A stretch of 29,552 bases of DNA from an uncultured Clostridia bacterium (lineage in GTDB: Bacteria > Bacillota > Clostridia > TANB77 > CAG-508). Each line of letters starts with the position of its first letter. Positions within the stretch are counted from its first letter, which is position 1. The DNA lies in contig CAKPJC010000020.1 of assembly GCA_934162535.1 (NCBI GenBank), forward strand, positions 1 through 29,552, given 5' to 3'. Below are positions 1 through 7,098 of this stretch, one piece after another. The translations under genes and the position numbers were made by a program. The notes beneath the pieces were generated by a model. It was not told the DNA's origin, did no database searches, and was given only the letters and a program-made list of their open reading frames with translations.

Positions 1-185
1 ATTAAATTTTTTCGATATTAATTACTTTTGAAAATTATTTGAATTAATTATCTTTGATTTAAAAAATTATTAAACTATGTTTCAAAAACTTTATGAATTA
101 AGTGCAATATTTATTGCGAATTTATTATACTATGAACTTCCCTAATTTGCAAGAATTTTTCATCGACAAAGTTCGACAGTTAAAC

Positions 186-214
186 TTGCACTTTACATAA
201 TATCGTGGTATAAT
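186..214 (+). promoter_or_regulatory. Sigma-A promoter of the 146-aa membrane protein gene
   Basis: TTGCAC at 186-191 and TATAAT at 209-214 are separated by exactly 17 bases, a near-consensus vegetative promoter. The expected start of transcription is near 221, giving a leader of about 57 bases before the ATG at 278. The 185 bases before it are very AT-rich and show nothing else I can support. Confidence 0.75.
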
Positions 215-277
215 ATAGACATGTTCGTCAAGTGCGAATTTATAACTTCCACCAATAATTTGAAGGAGGACAATATT

Positions 278-718
278 ATGACTACAAAATTCAAGGTGTG
301 CTTTTTCATCAGCGTTCTCATCGTTGCTACTTTTGTTGGCTATGCTCTGGCAACATTGGTGCAACCACCTGAATTCACTGAAGACCAAATTCAGTTCTAC
401 GAAAGTCTGGCTAAAGATGTGTGGGACAATGGATTGCAGTCTATCTCTAGTAATAGTGATATACTGATTACCTCGGACCTAAAGGATAAAACCGTAACAA
501 TAACTCCCAACGAATATAATGGAGCACAAAGTCTAACTGTGGACTTCAATAATGAAGTTGCAGTAACAACAATTAGTTGTTCCATACATTTATGGGGGAA
601 CACCATCTTCTATGGCATCATGTTTATACTTGCTATGTATGGGCTCCCTCACCTCTTTAGATTTATGAACAAGCAAAGCTTTAACAAGAAAGCAAATGTA
701 GTCAGAAAAATAAAGTAG
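278..718 (+). CDS. Small membrane protein of unknown function (146 aa)
   Basis: I do not recognise this protein. The start is the ATG at 278, because AAGGAGGA at 263-270 lies at ideal distance; an in-frame ATG at 221 has no ribosome site and sits at the transcription start. Residues about 6-27 form one membrane helix, then comes a polar, acidic segment of about 75 residues (about 30-105), and residues about 107-126 form a second helix before a short basic tail (NKKANVVRKIK). That layout suggests the middle part is outside and both ends are cytoplasmic, following the positive-inside rule. The gene stands alone between its own promoter and a strong terminator. It uses C-ending codons and CTG/CTC more than its neighbours; one 60-base line I counted is 42% GC, against about 30% around it. 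This hints at recent acquisition or high expression. Existence as a gene is well supported; function is unknown. Confidence 0.75.
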   Translation: MTTKFKVCFFISVLIVATFVGYALATLVQPPEFTEDQIQFYESLAKDVWDNGLQSISSNSDILITSDLKDKTVTITPNEYNGAQSLTVDFNNEVAVTTISCSIHLWGNTIFYGIMFILAMYGLPHLFRFMNKQSFNKKANVVRKIK

Positions 719-731
719 ATTTTACTTTGTA

Positions 732-770
732 AAAAATACAGGAAAGCTTTATTAACTTTCCTGTATTTTT
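732..770. terminator. Bidirectional intrinsic terminator between convergent genes
   Basis: A perfect 15-bp inverted repeat (732-746 with 756-770; core ATACAGGAAAG/CTTTCCTGTAT) is flanked by A and T runs, so it ends transcription in both directions. It overlaps the last codons of the minus-strand acyl-CoA synthetase gene, whose stop codon is at 752-754. Confidence 0.85.
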
Positions 771-2488
771 GCTATTTCCTTAAATCTTTTTATTTTTTGT
801 GTTGTAGTTTTTTCTAATGGTTCTGTTGTAATTTTTAATTCCTTGATTCTTTTAAATACTGACAAATTTCTGTTTATCTCTTTTATATCTTCCCATATAG
901 CTTGTTTATATTCTGTTTTGTTTTTTTCTCCGAATTTTTCTTTTATTGCTTCTTCATCATATACAATTTTTATTCCAAGTGTTATTTCTCCTTTTGAGTT
1001 TTCTTTTGGATATAATATGCTTTCTTGTACATATGGTAATTTGTTTACTAAAAATTCTATATCTGATGGGAATACATTTTCACCATTTTTTAATACTATA
1101 ACTTCTTTCTTTCTTCCTGCAATAAATAAGAATCCGTCTTTATCAAAATATCCTAAGTCTCCTGTATGGAACCAACCATCTTTTATTGCTTCTGCTGTTG
1201 CTTCAGGATTTTCATAATATCCTAACATTACATTTGGTCCTTTTGCAACTATTTCTCCAACACCTTTTCCGTCTACATCTTCTAGTTTTATTTGTACATT
1301 ATATGGTGCCATTCCAACACTTCCTGGACATTTTTGTTTATCTGTTTCTGCTGAAAGTAATGGCGATGTTTCTGTCAAACCATATCCTTGTACAGTTTCA
1401 ATACCAAAACTGTTATATCCTTCTATTGCTGTCTTGTCCATTGATGCTGCACCAAAATAGGCTATTCTAAGTTTTCCACCTAATTGGTCTAATACTGATT
1501 TGAATACTTTTCTTCTAATATCTATATGGAATATTAGTAAAAAGTTTGCAAGCTTACTCATAATGTTTACAATTTTTTCTTTGCCTTGGTCTTTTATTCC
1601 TTTTCTTATTTTTTTGTATATTGTTTCTAATACTAATGGTACAGCAACAAACACGCTTACATGATATTCTTCTAGGTTTTTAGCAATATATTTTAATCCA
1701 TCACAAAATGCTACTGTTACGCCACTATAAAATCCATATAAAAATGTTATTGTACATTCAAATGTATGATGTAATGGTAAAAATGATAATAATACATCAT
1801 TTGGATACATCTTTGACATTTTTGCCATTGCTAATATATTTGATGCTATATTTTTTTGTGATAGCATTACTCCTTTTGCCATGCTCGTTGTTCCTGATGT
1901 GAATATTAATATACTCATTTTTTCATTATCAATTTTTACTTCATCATATTTTTTGTTTCCATTTTTTATTAGCTCTTTTCCACTATCAATTAATTTTCTA
2001 AATGATATGACTCCATCTTTGTCATCTTTTAAATCCATATTTATGTAATATTTTAATGTTTCGTTTCCCTCATTTTTCAAATTTTCAAATACTTCATTAT
2101 ATTTATTTTCATATATAATTGCGTCAGCTTTACTTCTTTCTATTAAACTTTTTATTTCATTAGCTGGTAAAGCTTTATCTAATGGTACTATTACCATATT
2201 TGACGTTGTTACAGCTAAGTAACTTTCACACCATTCATATCTATTGTTTCCTATAACTGCAATTTTTTTGCCTTCAAGTCCCATATCTAATAGCTTTGTT
2301 CCTAATGCAACTACTTCTTCTTTTACTTCCTTATATGTTTTATTTACAACCTTTTGATTTGGTTTTCCTAAGTTTTCTTTAAATTTATATGCCACATTAT
2401 TTGGGTATTTTTCTGCACTACGATTTAGTAATTCTCTAAAATCTTTAATTTCATCTGCTTGATAAATTTGACTATTTAATTTCTTCAT
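752..2488 (-). CDS. AMP-forming long-chain acyl-CoA synthetase family protein
   Basis: A 578-aa ANL-superfamily adenylating enzyme, which would activate a carboxylic acid (probably a fatty acid) with ATP and load it onto CoA in the cytoplasm. The family signatures are present in order: the ATP-binding P-loop TSGTTSMAKG at 197-206, QGYGLTET at 367-374, the adenylate aspartate in HTGD at 441-444, and the hinge/C-terminal signature GRKKEVIVLKNGENV at 458-472, with the C-terminal catalytic lysine expected in EKTTTQKIKR near 565. The length fits FadD/FAA-type enzymes of bacteria. The start is set by GGAGGAAG just upstream of the ATG. It is a single gene, divergent from the XRE regulator and convergent with the small membrane gene, ending in their shared terminator. 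The substrate cannot be read from sequence; an acyl-ACP ligase is the main alternative. No tandem thioesterase or carrier-protein domain is visible. Confidence 0.9.
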   Translation of the reverse strand: MKKLNSQIYQADEIKDFRELLNRSAEKYPNNVAYKFKENLGKPNQKVVNKTYKEVKEEVVALGTKLLDMGLEGKKIAVIGNNRYEWCESYLAVTTSNMVIVPLDKALPANEIKSLIERSKADAIIYENKYNEVFENLKNEGNETLKYYINMDLKDDKDGVISFRKLIDSGKELIKNGNKKYDEVKIDNEKMSILIFTSGTTSMAKGVMLSQKNIASNILAMAKMSKMYPNDVLLSFLPLHHTFECTITFLYGFYSGVTVAFCDGLKYIAKNLEEYHVSVFVAVPLVLETIYKKIRKGIKDQGKEKIVNIMSKLANFLLIFHIDIRRKVFKSVLDQLGGKLRIAYFGAASMDKTAIEGYNSFGIETVQGYGLTETSPLLSAETDKQKCPGSVGMAPYNVQIKLEDVDGKGVGEIVAKGPNVMLGYYENPEATAEAIKDGWFHTGDLGYFDKDGFLFIAGRKKEVIVLKNGENVFPSDIEFLVNKLPYVQESILYPKENSKGEITLGIKIVYDEEAIKEKFGEKNKTEYKQAIWEDIKEINRNLSVFKRIKELKITTEPLEKTTTQKIKRFKEIAKIQES

Positions 2489-2524
2489 TTTTTCTTCCTC
2501 CGATTTTTCTTTTTTGATTTTTAA

Positions 2525-2554
2525 ATTTTATCATATTTTATTGTTTTTTTGCAA
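2525..2554 (-). promoter_or_regulatory. Probable promoter of the acyl-CoA synthetase gene
   Basis: On the minus strand TTGCAA (2554-2549) and TAAAAT (2530-2525) are 18 bases apart, upstream of the gene starting at 2488. The repeat ATTCTACT at 2575-2582, also found at the XRE operator, lies about 20 bases upstream of this -35. Confidence 0.5.
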
Positions 2555-2568
2555 CAAATCTTATAGAT

Positions 2569-2597
2569 TTGATTATTCTACTTTTTTGTGTTATACT
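2569..2597 (+). promoter_or_regulatory. Promoter of the XRE regulator gene
   Basis: TTGATT at 2569-2574 and TATACT at 2592-2597 are spaced by 17 bases. The expected transcription start is near 2604, inside the palindromic region described separately. Confidence 0.65.
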
Positions 2598-2636
2598 AGT
2601 AGAGTATCAAAAAGTCAATTCTACTAGCAGTAGAAT
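2575..2636. promoter_or_regulatory. Palindromic candidate operator overlapping the XRE promoter
   Basis: Three related elements are visible: ATTCTACT at 2575-2582, the imperfectly related palindrome ATACT-AGTAG-AGTAT at 2593-2607, and the perfect palindrome ATTCTACT-AGC-AGTAGAAT at 2618-2636. They cover the -35/-10 spacer, the -10/start region and the early leader. The two palindrome centres (2600 and 2627) are 27 bases apart. XRE repressors commonly bind such dyads at their own promoters, so autoregulation is inferred; the divergent acyl-CoA synthetase could share it. Confidence 0.55.
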
Positions 2637-2655
2637 ATGGAGGATGTATAGTAAT

Positions 2656-3243
2656 ATGAATGATTTGAAGGAGATAATAGCATATAATATAACAAGTTTA
2701 AGGAAATCAAAAAAGATGACGCAATTAGAGTTTTCAAAAGAGCTTAATTATTCAGATAAGACAATTTCAAAATGGGAAAGAGCTGAATCTCTTCCAGATA
2801 TCATTGTTTTAAAACAAATATCTGACTTTTTTGGTGTAGCAGTTGACTATTTGTTAGTTGAACATAACGATAACGAAAGTCTAGTTGTTAGAGAATCTAA
2901 AAAGAAAAAAGCAGAAATAAATAAACTTTCTCTAACGTTGCTTTCTATCACTCCTGTTTGGATTATAGCTACACTTATTTTTATTGTTGTATCTATATTT
3001 TTACATATAAATGTGTGGTTTGTGTTTTACATCGCCATACCTATTACTATTTTATTATTTTTGATTTTTAATAGCATTTGGGGTAATAGACGAAATAATT
3101 ATTTTATTATTTCCTGTCTTTTATGGTCTATATTAGCTGTTATCTATATAATCTGCATAGATTATAATGTATTACAGATTTTTGTTTTGGGTATCCCATC
3201 TCAAATAGCAATTTTATTATGGGCAAAATTAAAAAAGAAATAA
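2656..3243 (+). CDS. XRE-family regulator with a four-helix membrane domain
   Basis: A 195-aa protein with a Cro/C1-type helix-turn-helix at residues about 8-66 (RKSKKMTQLEFSKEL, then SDKTISKWERAESLPD as the recognition region), ending in the usual VDYLLVE. A polar linker (72-90) leads to about four membrane helices at 91-117, 119-141, 149-168 and 172-191, with a lysine-rich end. This architecture is common in Firmicutes, where the DNA-binding domain is tethered to the membrane; what it senses is unknown. The ATG at 2656 was chosen with GGAGG at 2639-2643 (spacing 12). An in-frame ATG at 2644 is too near the site, and longer forms would start upstream of the promoter's transcription start. 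The gene lies in front of two small membrane protein genes on the same strand, each with its own promoter, so direct co-transcription is not obvious. Confidence 0.85.
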   Translation: MNDLKEIIAYNITSLRKSKKMTQLEFSKELNYSDKTISKWERAESLPDIIVLKQISDFFGVAVDYLLVEHNDNESLVVRESKKKKAEINKLSLTLLSITPVWIIATLIFIVVSIFLHINVWFVFYIAIPITILLFLIFNSIWGNRRNNYFIISCLLWSILAVIYIICIDYNVLQIFVLGIPSQIAILLWAKLKKK

Positions 3244-3250
3244 TCTTACA

Positions 3251-3270
3251 GGGCAGGTATTTACCTGTCT
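3251..3270 (+). terminator. Weak hairpin after the XRE regulator gene
   Basis: GGGCAGGTA at 3251-3259 can pair with TACCTGTCT at 3262-3270, using two G-U pairs, 7 bases after the stop. The tract that follows is only moderately T-rich and runs directly into the next promoter, so termination is probably partial. Confidence 0.45.
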
Positions 3271-3274
3271 TGAT

Positions 3275-3303
3275 TTGATATTTCTAATAATATGTGTTAT
3301 ACT
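3275..3303 (+). promoter_or_regulatory. Promoter of the 83-aa membrane protein gene
   Basis: TTGATA at 3275-3280 and TATACT at 3298-3303 have exactly 17 bases between them. The start of transcription should fall near 3310, leaving a leader of about 80 bases. Confidence 0.7.
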
Positions 3304-3313
3304 TAATTTATAC

Positions 3314-3351
3314 TAGGCTTGTAGCCTATTTTGAGAGTCACCTATTAGGTG
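3314..3351 (+). promoter_or_regulatory. Structured 5' leader with two perfect hairpins
   Basis: The leader of the 83-aa gene contains TAGGCT-TGT-AGCCTA (3314-3328) and CACCTA-T-TAGGTG (3339-3351). The CACCT arm could instead pair with AGGTG at 3378-3382, which overlaps the ribosome site GGAAGG, so two exclusive folds are possible. A related CACC...GGTG sequence (3765-3778) occurs in the leader of the next gene. Function is inferred only. Confidence 0.4.
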
Positions 3352-3388
3352 TTAATATAAAATTTATATTAATAGGAAGGTGTTAGTT

Positions 3389-3640
3389 ATGTTAGCAATT
3401 TTATTAGCAATAGCCTGTACCTTCTGCATCGTATGGTGTGGTCTAGGTATTGCCCACTCTTCTGAGTTTAGGTTTGGAAGAGAGCATCGCATTATATTCG
3501 TAGCAATTTTATTGCTTATAAGTGGTTTCGCCAGCTTATTAGCCGGCTATCTACTTGGAGGTTCTTCTCCTTCTCTATATTTATATGCAGTTGGAGGAGC
3601 TGCCTTCTCGTTGATGGTAGCTATTCCGTCAATGATGTAG
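3389..3640 (+). CDS. Small membrane protein of unknown function (83 aa)
   Basis: I do not recognise this protein. The ATG at 3389 follows GGAAGG (3375-3380) by 8 bases; a GTG at 3380 overlaps that site and is rejected. The protein is almost entirely hydrophobic: helices at about 1-22, 36-58 and 65-82, with one charged loop (SSEFRFGREHR, about 27-37) that by the positive-inside rule should be cytoplasmic. Glycine and small residues are frequent in the second and third helices. By my count the gene is about 41% GC, well above the flanking genes, and its codon choice is more C-rich. It has its own promoter, structured leader and terminator, so it is a one-gene transcript. A small holin, a transporter accessory peptide or a regulator-linked membrane peptide are all possible; nothing decides between them. 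Confidence 0.7.
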   Translation: MLAILLAIACTFCIVWCGLGIAHSSEFRFGREHRIIFVAILLLISGFASLLAGYLLGGSSPSLYLYAVGGAAFSLMVAIPSMM

Positions 3641-3652
3641 CACACTAGGTGA

Positions 3653-3682
3653 AAATGGAGCTCTATATTAAGGGCTCCATTT
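3653..3682 (+). terminator. Hairpin terminator after the 83-aa gene
   Basis: A perfect 9-bp stem, AAATGGAGC (3653-3661) with GCTCCATTT (3674-3682), begins 12 bases after the stop codon. The trailing sequence has only short T runs. Confidence 0.55.
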
Positions 3683-3701
3683 AAAATTTGGTCACTATTA
3701 A

Positions 3702-3730
3702 TTGACATAAAATACATATTGTGCTATAAT
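3702..3730 (+). promoter_or_regulatory. Full-consensus promoter of the 46-aa gene
   Basis: TTGACA at 3702-3707 and TATAAT at 3725-3730 are 17 bases apart: a perfect sigma-A consensus in both hexamers. The leader of about 75 bases carries the CACC...GGTG sequence at 3765-3778, similar to the leader of the preceding gene. Confidence 0.85.
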
Positions 3731-3811
3731 CATATACATATGATTTTTTTATTATTTTAAAAGCCACCTACTTTGGTGTTTATATAATATAATATCAAGG
3801 AGGAATTCTTA

Positions 3812-3952
3812 ATGGATATCATCATTGTAGCAATTATACTGGCTTTTGCTTTAGCTGGATTTATCAGCAAACTATGGCATAAGCATACCAAACATAAAGA
3901 ATTAGAAAAGCTTTTATATTTTTATGATGATTTAGAAAATCACCCTAAGTAA
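3812..3952 (+). CDS. Very small single-pass membrane protein (46 aa)
   Basis: A short reading frame starting at the ATG at 3812 with a strong ribosome site (CAAGGAGGA at 3796-3804) behind a perfect promoter. The product begins with a membrane helix (residues about 2-20, MDIIIVAIILAFALAGF), followed by a histidine/lysine-rich stretch (KLWHKHTKHKELEK, 20-33) and an acidic end. It has one C-terminal cytoplasmic amphipathic segment if the N-terminus is outside. I do not recognise it. After the stop, a 7-bp hairpin (GTATCTG 3965-3971 with CAGATAC 3980-3986) precedes the strong terminator at 4006-4047. A type I toxin-like peptide or a small regulatory membrane protein are possible. The promoter and ribosome site make expression very likely. 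Confidence 0.7.
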   Translation: MDIIIVAIILAFALAGFISKLWHKHTKHKELEKLLYFYDDLENHPK

Positions 3953-4005
3953 TAGGTGGTAAAAGTATCTGCATTGAAACAGATACAGAATAGAAAGACA
4001 AACTC

Positions 4006-4047
4006 AAAAACGTGAATTAGAAAATAATTTTTCTAATTCACGTTTTT
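4006..4047. terminator. Strong bidirectional terminator
   Basis: A perfect 19-bp stem (4006-4024 with 4029-4047; core ACGTGAATTAG/CTAATTCACGT) has a TAAT loop and A and T runs on both sides. It separates the small plus-strand gene from the minus-strand PBP gene, which ends at 4077. Confidence 0.9.
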
Positions 4048-4076
4048 TGGTTTAAGAACAAAGTGACATTAGTTGT

Positions 4077-6086
4077 TTAGAATAATTGTTTAATCTTCTT
4101 TATTATGTAGTGGCTTCCTCCAAGGTCTCTACCATCTTCAACCATTCCTATTACAAGTAGTTGATTTTTGTTTTCGTCATCCGTAAAACAATCAAACCAT
4201 CCTATTGTTTCTGCTTCTTCCCCTTTTGCTCCTTTTAGCTCAGCCGTTCCAGTTTTTCCTGCTATTGTTCTTCCAGAAACCTTCATATCATTTGCTGTTC
4301 CCTCTGGGTTTTCAATTACCTGAATTAAATCCTCTTTTATTGTATTCGCAGCTTCTTTTGTTATAGCATTTTCAACTAAGTATTCCACTGTTTTATTTTC
4401 CTTATATTCTAAATATGGTTTTACCATATTTCCATTATTCGCAAATGCAGAATAAATTGATGCCATATGCACAGGATTTACAAGTATTTGCCCTTGACCA
4501 TATCCACTGTCTGCAAGCTGTGTTTCAGACTTTATCTCATTATTATTTGAATATTGTGATTTATTTGCTACAAGCCCAAAATCAAGTTGTTCTCCGAATT
4601 TTAGCTTATCTAGTCCTTTAGTAAAATTTTCTTTTCCAATTTTTAGAGTTGCTTGTGCAAAATATATATTGTCTGAATGTATTAGTGCATTTCTTAAGTT
4701 CTTCGCTCCTTTATAAGCTGTCAATGTTGTTATATTATAGTCTCCCCAACTATTATCTTTTTTCCAACTTAGTCCATTATATTCAAAAGTATCTTCTGCA
4801 TTTAATGAACCTGATGTTAGCCCTATTGCACCAGTTACTGGCTTAAATGTTGAACCTGGGCACCATGCTTGTAAATATCTTGCCATCATTGGATTATTTG
4901 AGTTTTCCTTTAATGTGTTCCACTCATCTGTAGACATTCCTGTTACAAATTTATTTGGATTATATGATGGTGTACTTACTAATGCAAGTAATTCTCCAGT
5001 TTTCGGCTCCATAACTACAAATAGCCCTTTGTTGTCTTTTATTTCATTATATAATTTTATTTGTAAATCTGAATCTATTGTTAGTTTTATTTTTTCTCCA
5101 TTTTGTACTTCTATTTTTGCAATTTCATTTTTCTTTTTTCCATTTTCATCTTCTATATATATTTCTAATCCATCTCTACCTTTTAGTCTTTCCTCATATT
5201 GCTTTTCTAGTCCTGCCTTTCCTATTACACTATTACTTGTATAGCCCTTGCCTTGATTATCCTTTAATTCTTCTGCTGTTATGTTTTGGACATATCCTGT
5301 TAAATGTGCTCCAGCCTCTGATAGTGGATATGTTCTGCCTTTTGATGTTGTAATCTTAATTCCTCCTATTTGTAATAGATTTTCTTTAAGTTCTGTTTCT
5401 TCTTTTGATATTTTCTTTATTGGTACAAATGAGTCTGATTTTACCCATCCAGCTGATAGTGCTTTATTTATTGTATCTGTTGTAACTCCAAGTAATTCAG
5501 CAATTTGGCTTATTGCTATATCTTTAGGCTCTGCTAATTTTTCTGGGACTATTCCTACTGATAATGCTGTCCCTCCTCCAGCTAGTAACTTGTCATTTCT
5601 ATCATAAATTTCTCCTCTTGTAGCTGATATTGTTTTTATTCTTACTTTATCTGTTGCTCCTAATTGTGGAAATATCAAATTATGATTCCAGTCAATTAAA
5701 TACCCCTGTTTTTTGTCTTTTATTAGTTTTACACTGTTTGATAATTCAATATTACCTGCACCTGTTTCCATTGTAGATTTATATGTTATTTTGACCGAAT
5801 CTTTGAATTTCTCTATATTTTTTATTTCTATTTTCATGTCTGCCATATCCATGCCTTCATAGATATTCTTGTTTCTGGCTATAAAAGCATCTTTTTCTAT
5901 TTCTGCTTTTGCGTCTTCTGTTAGCATATCATACATTTCATCATATTTTTTTTCATTTATATATGATACGTATTTTTGCCATACTTCATCTGGTTTTACC
6001 TTGTTTTTTTCTATTACAAAGATAGCAATGCCAAGTATAACCACGGTAATTACAATAATTATTGGTATTATAATTTTTTTGTTCAT
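4077..6086 (-). CDS. MecA/PBP3-type class B penicillin-binding protein
   Basis: A 669-aa D,D-transpeptidase that cross-links peptidoglycan outside the membrane. A single N-terminal membrane anchor (4-24) is followed by an NTF2-like MecA_N domain (about 32-140), a dimerisation region with RGEIYDRN at 158-165, and the transpeptidase domain with all three active-site motifs: STFK at 412-415 (nucleophile S412), SDN at 471-473 and KTGT at 611-614. The length fits the PBP5fm/PBP2a/PbpC group, which includes naturally low-affinity PBPs; beta-lactam affinity cannot be read here. I chose the start at 6086 because AGGAGGGG precedes it at 7 bases; an ATG 10 codons earlier overlaps the upstream gene and has no such site. 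It follows the PHP gene with a 14-base gap, so the two form an operon ending in the terminator at 4006-4047. Confidence 0.93.
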   Translation of the reverse strand: MNKKIIIPIIIVITVVILGIAIFVIEKNKVKPDEVWQKYVSYINEKKYDEMYDMLTEDAKAEIEKDAFIARNKNIYEGMDMADMKIEIKNIEKFKDSVKITYKSTMETGAGNIELSNSVKLIKDKKQGYLIDWNHNLIFPQLGATDKVRIKTISATRGEIYDRNDKLLAGGGTALSVGIVPEKLAEPKDIAISQIAELLGVTTDTINKALSAGWVKSDSFVPIKKISKEETELKENLLQIGGIKITTSKGRTYPLSEAGAHLTGYVQNITAEELKDNQGKGYTSNSVIGKAGLEKQYEERLKGRDGLEIYIEDENGKKKNEIAKIEVQNGEKIKLTIDSDLQIKLYNEIKDNKGLFVVMEPKTGELLALVSTPSYNPNKFVTGMSTDEWNTLKENSNNPMMARYLQAWCPGSTFKPVTGAIGLTSGSLNAEDTFEYNGLSWKKDNSWGDYNITTLTAYKGAKNLRNALIHSDNIYFAQATLKIGKENFTKGLDKLKFGEQLDFGLVANKSQYSNNNEIKSETQLADSGYGQGQILVNPVHMASIYSAFANNGNMVKPYLEYKENKTVEYLVENAITKEAANTIKEDLIQVIENPEGTANDMKVSGRTIAGKTGTAELKGAKGEEAETIGWFDCFTDDENKNQLLVIGMVEDGRDLGGSHYIIKKIKQLF

Positions 6087-6100
6087 TTTCAGTTCCCCTC

Positions 6101-6985
6101 CTATTTCATTCCCCATTCTTTTATTAATTCTGATGGTATATTTAAGTTCCCTTTTCCAATTGCCATTTCTATTGATGGTTTATTTACTCCATGATAATCA
6201 CTTCCACCACTTCTATAGTAATGGTTTGTCTTCGTAAATTCTAATAAGTATTCTATTTGCTCTGTGGTAAAATCACTATGCATACATTCTATTCCATCTA
6301 TTTCATATTTATCTAATATGTCTTGTAGTAATTGTTTTTTATCTTTTGCCCATTTGTATATAAATATATGTGGTATGAATACAAGCCCCCCTGCTGACTT
6401 TATTAGTTCTACTGCTTCATGGGTTGTTGGATAGTCTTTGGTTTTATCTATGTGGAATTCACTATTTATGTCTCCACAATATTTTTTTGAAAAAGTCATA
6501 AAATCTGCCCATAAATCTTTTGGTAATTTTTCTCTATTTTCTTCATGTTTTTTTATTTCTTCATATATTTTCACACTTGCCCAATCTGTTTTGTTATTAA
6601 ATTCTACCTCTTCTTTTTTTGACATTTTTAAACCTTTTTTTATGCATGTTTCGTATTGTATATCAAAATATTTTTGTTGTAGTTTTTCTTTTGAATTTTT
6701 CTCATGATATTTATCCATATATTTGTTTATTACATTGGGGTCTATATTATATCCTAGTAGTTCGATAAGGTTTGATTTATACCCACATTTTATTTCTACT
6801 CCTGGTATTATTTTACCTGTATAGTATCTTGATATGTCCATCCCTTTTAACTCATTGTACCCATTACATGTGTCATGATCTGTTATTGATATATATTCTA
6901 GTTTTAATTTTTCTGCTTTTTTTAAAACTTCTATTAGACTGTCTGCTCCATCTGAATATGTTGTGTGTAAATGTAAATCTATCAT
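6101..6985 (-). CDS. PHP-domain metal-dependent phosphoesterase
   Basis: A 294-aa protein of the PHP family (histidinol-phosphatase-like/DNA polymerase PHP fold), TrpH/YciV-like in general shape. Metal-binding motifs are clear: HLHTTYSDG at 5-13, ITDHDT at 35-40, GVEI at about 62-65, PHIF near 210, and the C-terminal SDYHG, with the last histidine and aspartate ligands. Such enzymes hydrolyse nucleoside 3',5'-bisphosphates or short RNA 5' ends; the substrate here is unknown. The ATG at 6985 has AAAGGTG at good distance, while an ATG two codons upstream overlaps the site. It is the first gene of the operon with the PBP. Its upstream region contains an 8-bp hairpin (7045-7063) between it and the rny terminator. 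A possible weak promoter (TTTACT-17-TATGAT) lies between that hairpin and the start. Confidence 0.88.
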   Translation of the reverse strand: MIDLHLHTTYSDGADSLIEVLKKAEKLKLEYISITDHDTCNGYNELKGMDISRYYTGKIIPGVEIKCGYKSNLIELLGYNIDPNVINKYMDKYHEKNSKEKLQQKYFDIQYETCIKKGLKMSKKEEVEFNNKTDWASVKIYEEIKKHEENREKLPKDLWADFMTFSKKYCGDINSEFHIDKTKDYPTTHEAVELIKSAGGLVFIPHIFIYKWAKDKKQLLQDILDKYEIDGIECMHSDFTTEQIEYLLEFTKTNHYYRSGGSDYHGVNKPSIEMAIGKGNLNIPSELIKEWGMK

Positions 6986-7071
6986 TTTCATCACCTTTCT
7001 TCTTACAAAATATATCATAATTGCCTCTTCTTTTCAAGTAAATTTAGGAAAGTGTCTTTCCTAGTATATAA

Positions 7072-7097
7072 AAAAACAGGTAGAAATACCTGTTTTT
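7072..7097 (-). terminator. Terminator of rny
   Basis: An 11-bp perfect stem (7072-7082 with 7087-7097; core ACAGGTA/TACCTGT) with a four-base loop directly follows the rny stop codon and is followed on the minus strand by a run of T. Confidence 0.88.
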
Positions 7098-7098
7098 C

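Noticed and set aside
125..388. 87-codon minus-strand frame over the leader and start of the first gene
   Set aside because: It overlaps the well-supported 146-aa gene and its promoter and has no ribosome site of its own.
7045..7063. 8-bp hairpin between the rny terminator and the PHP gene
   Set aside because: Noted as a possible leader element but there is no T run, conserved core or anti-terminator partner to support a riboswitch or terminator.
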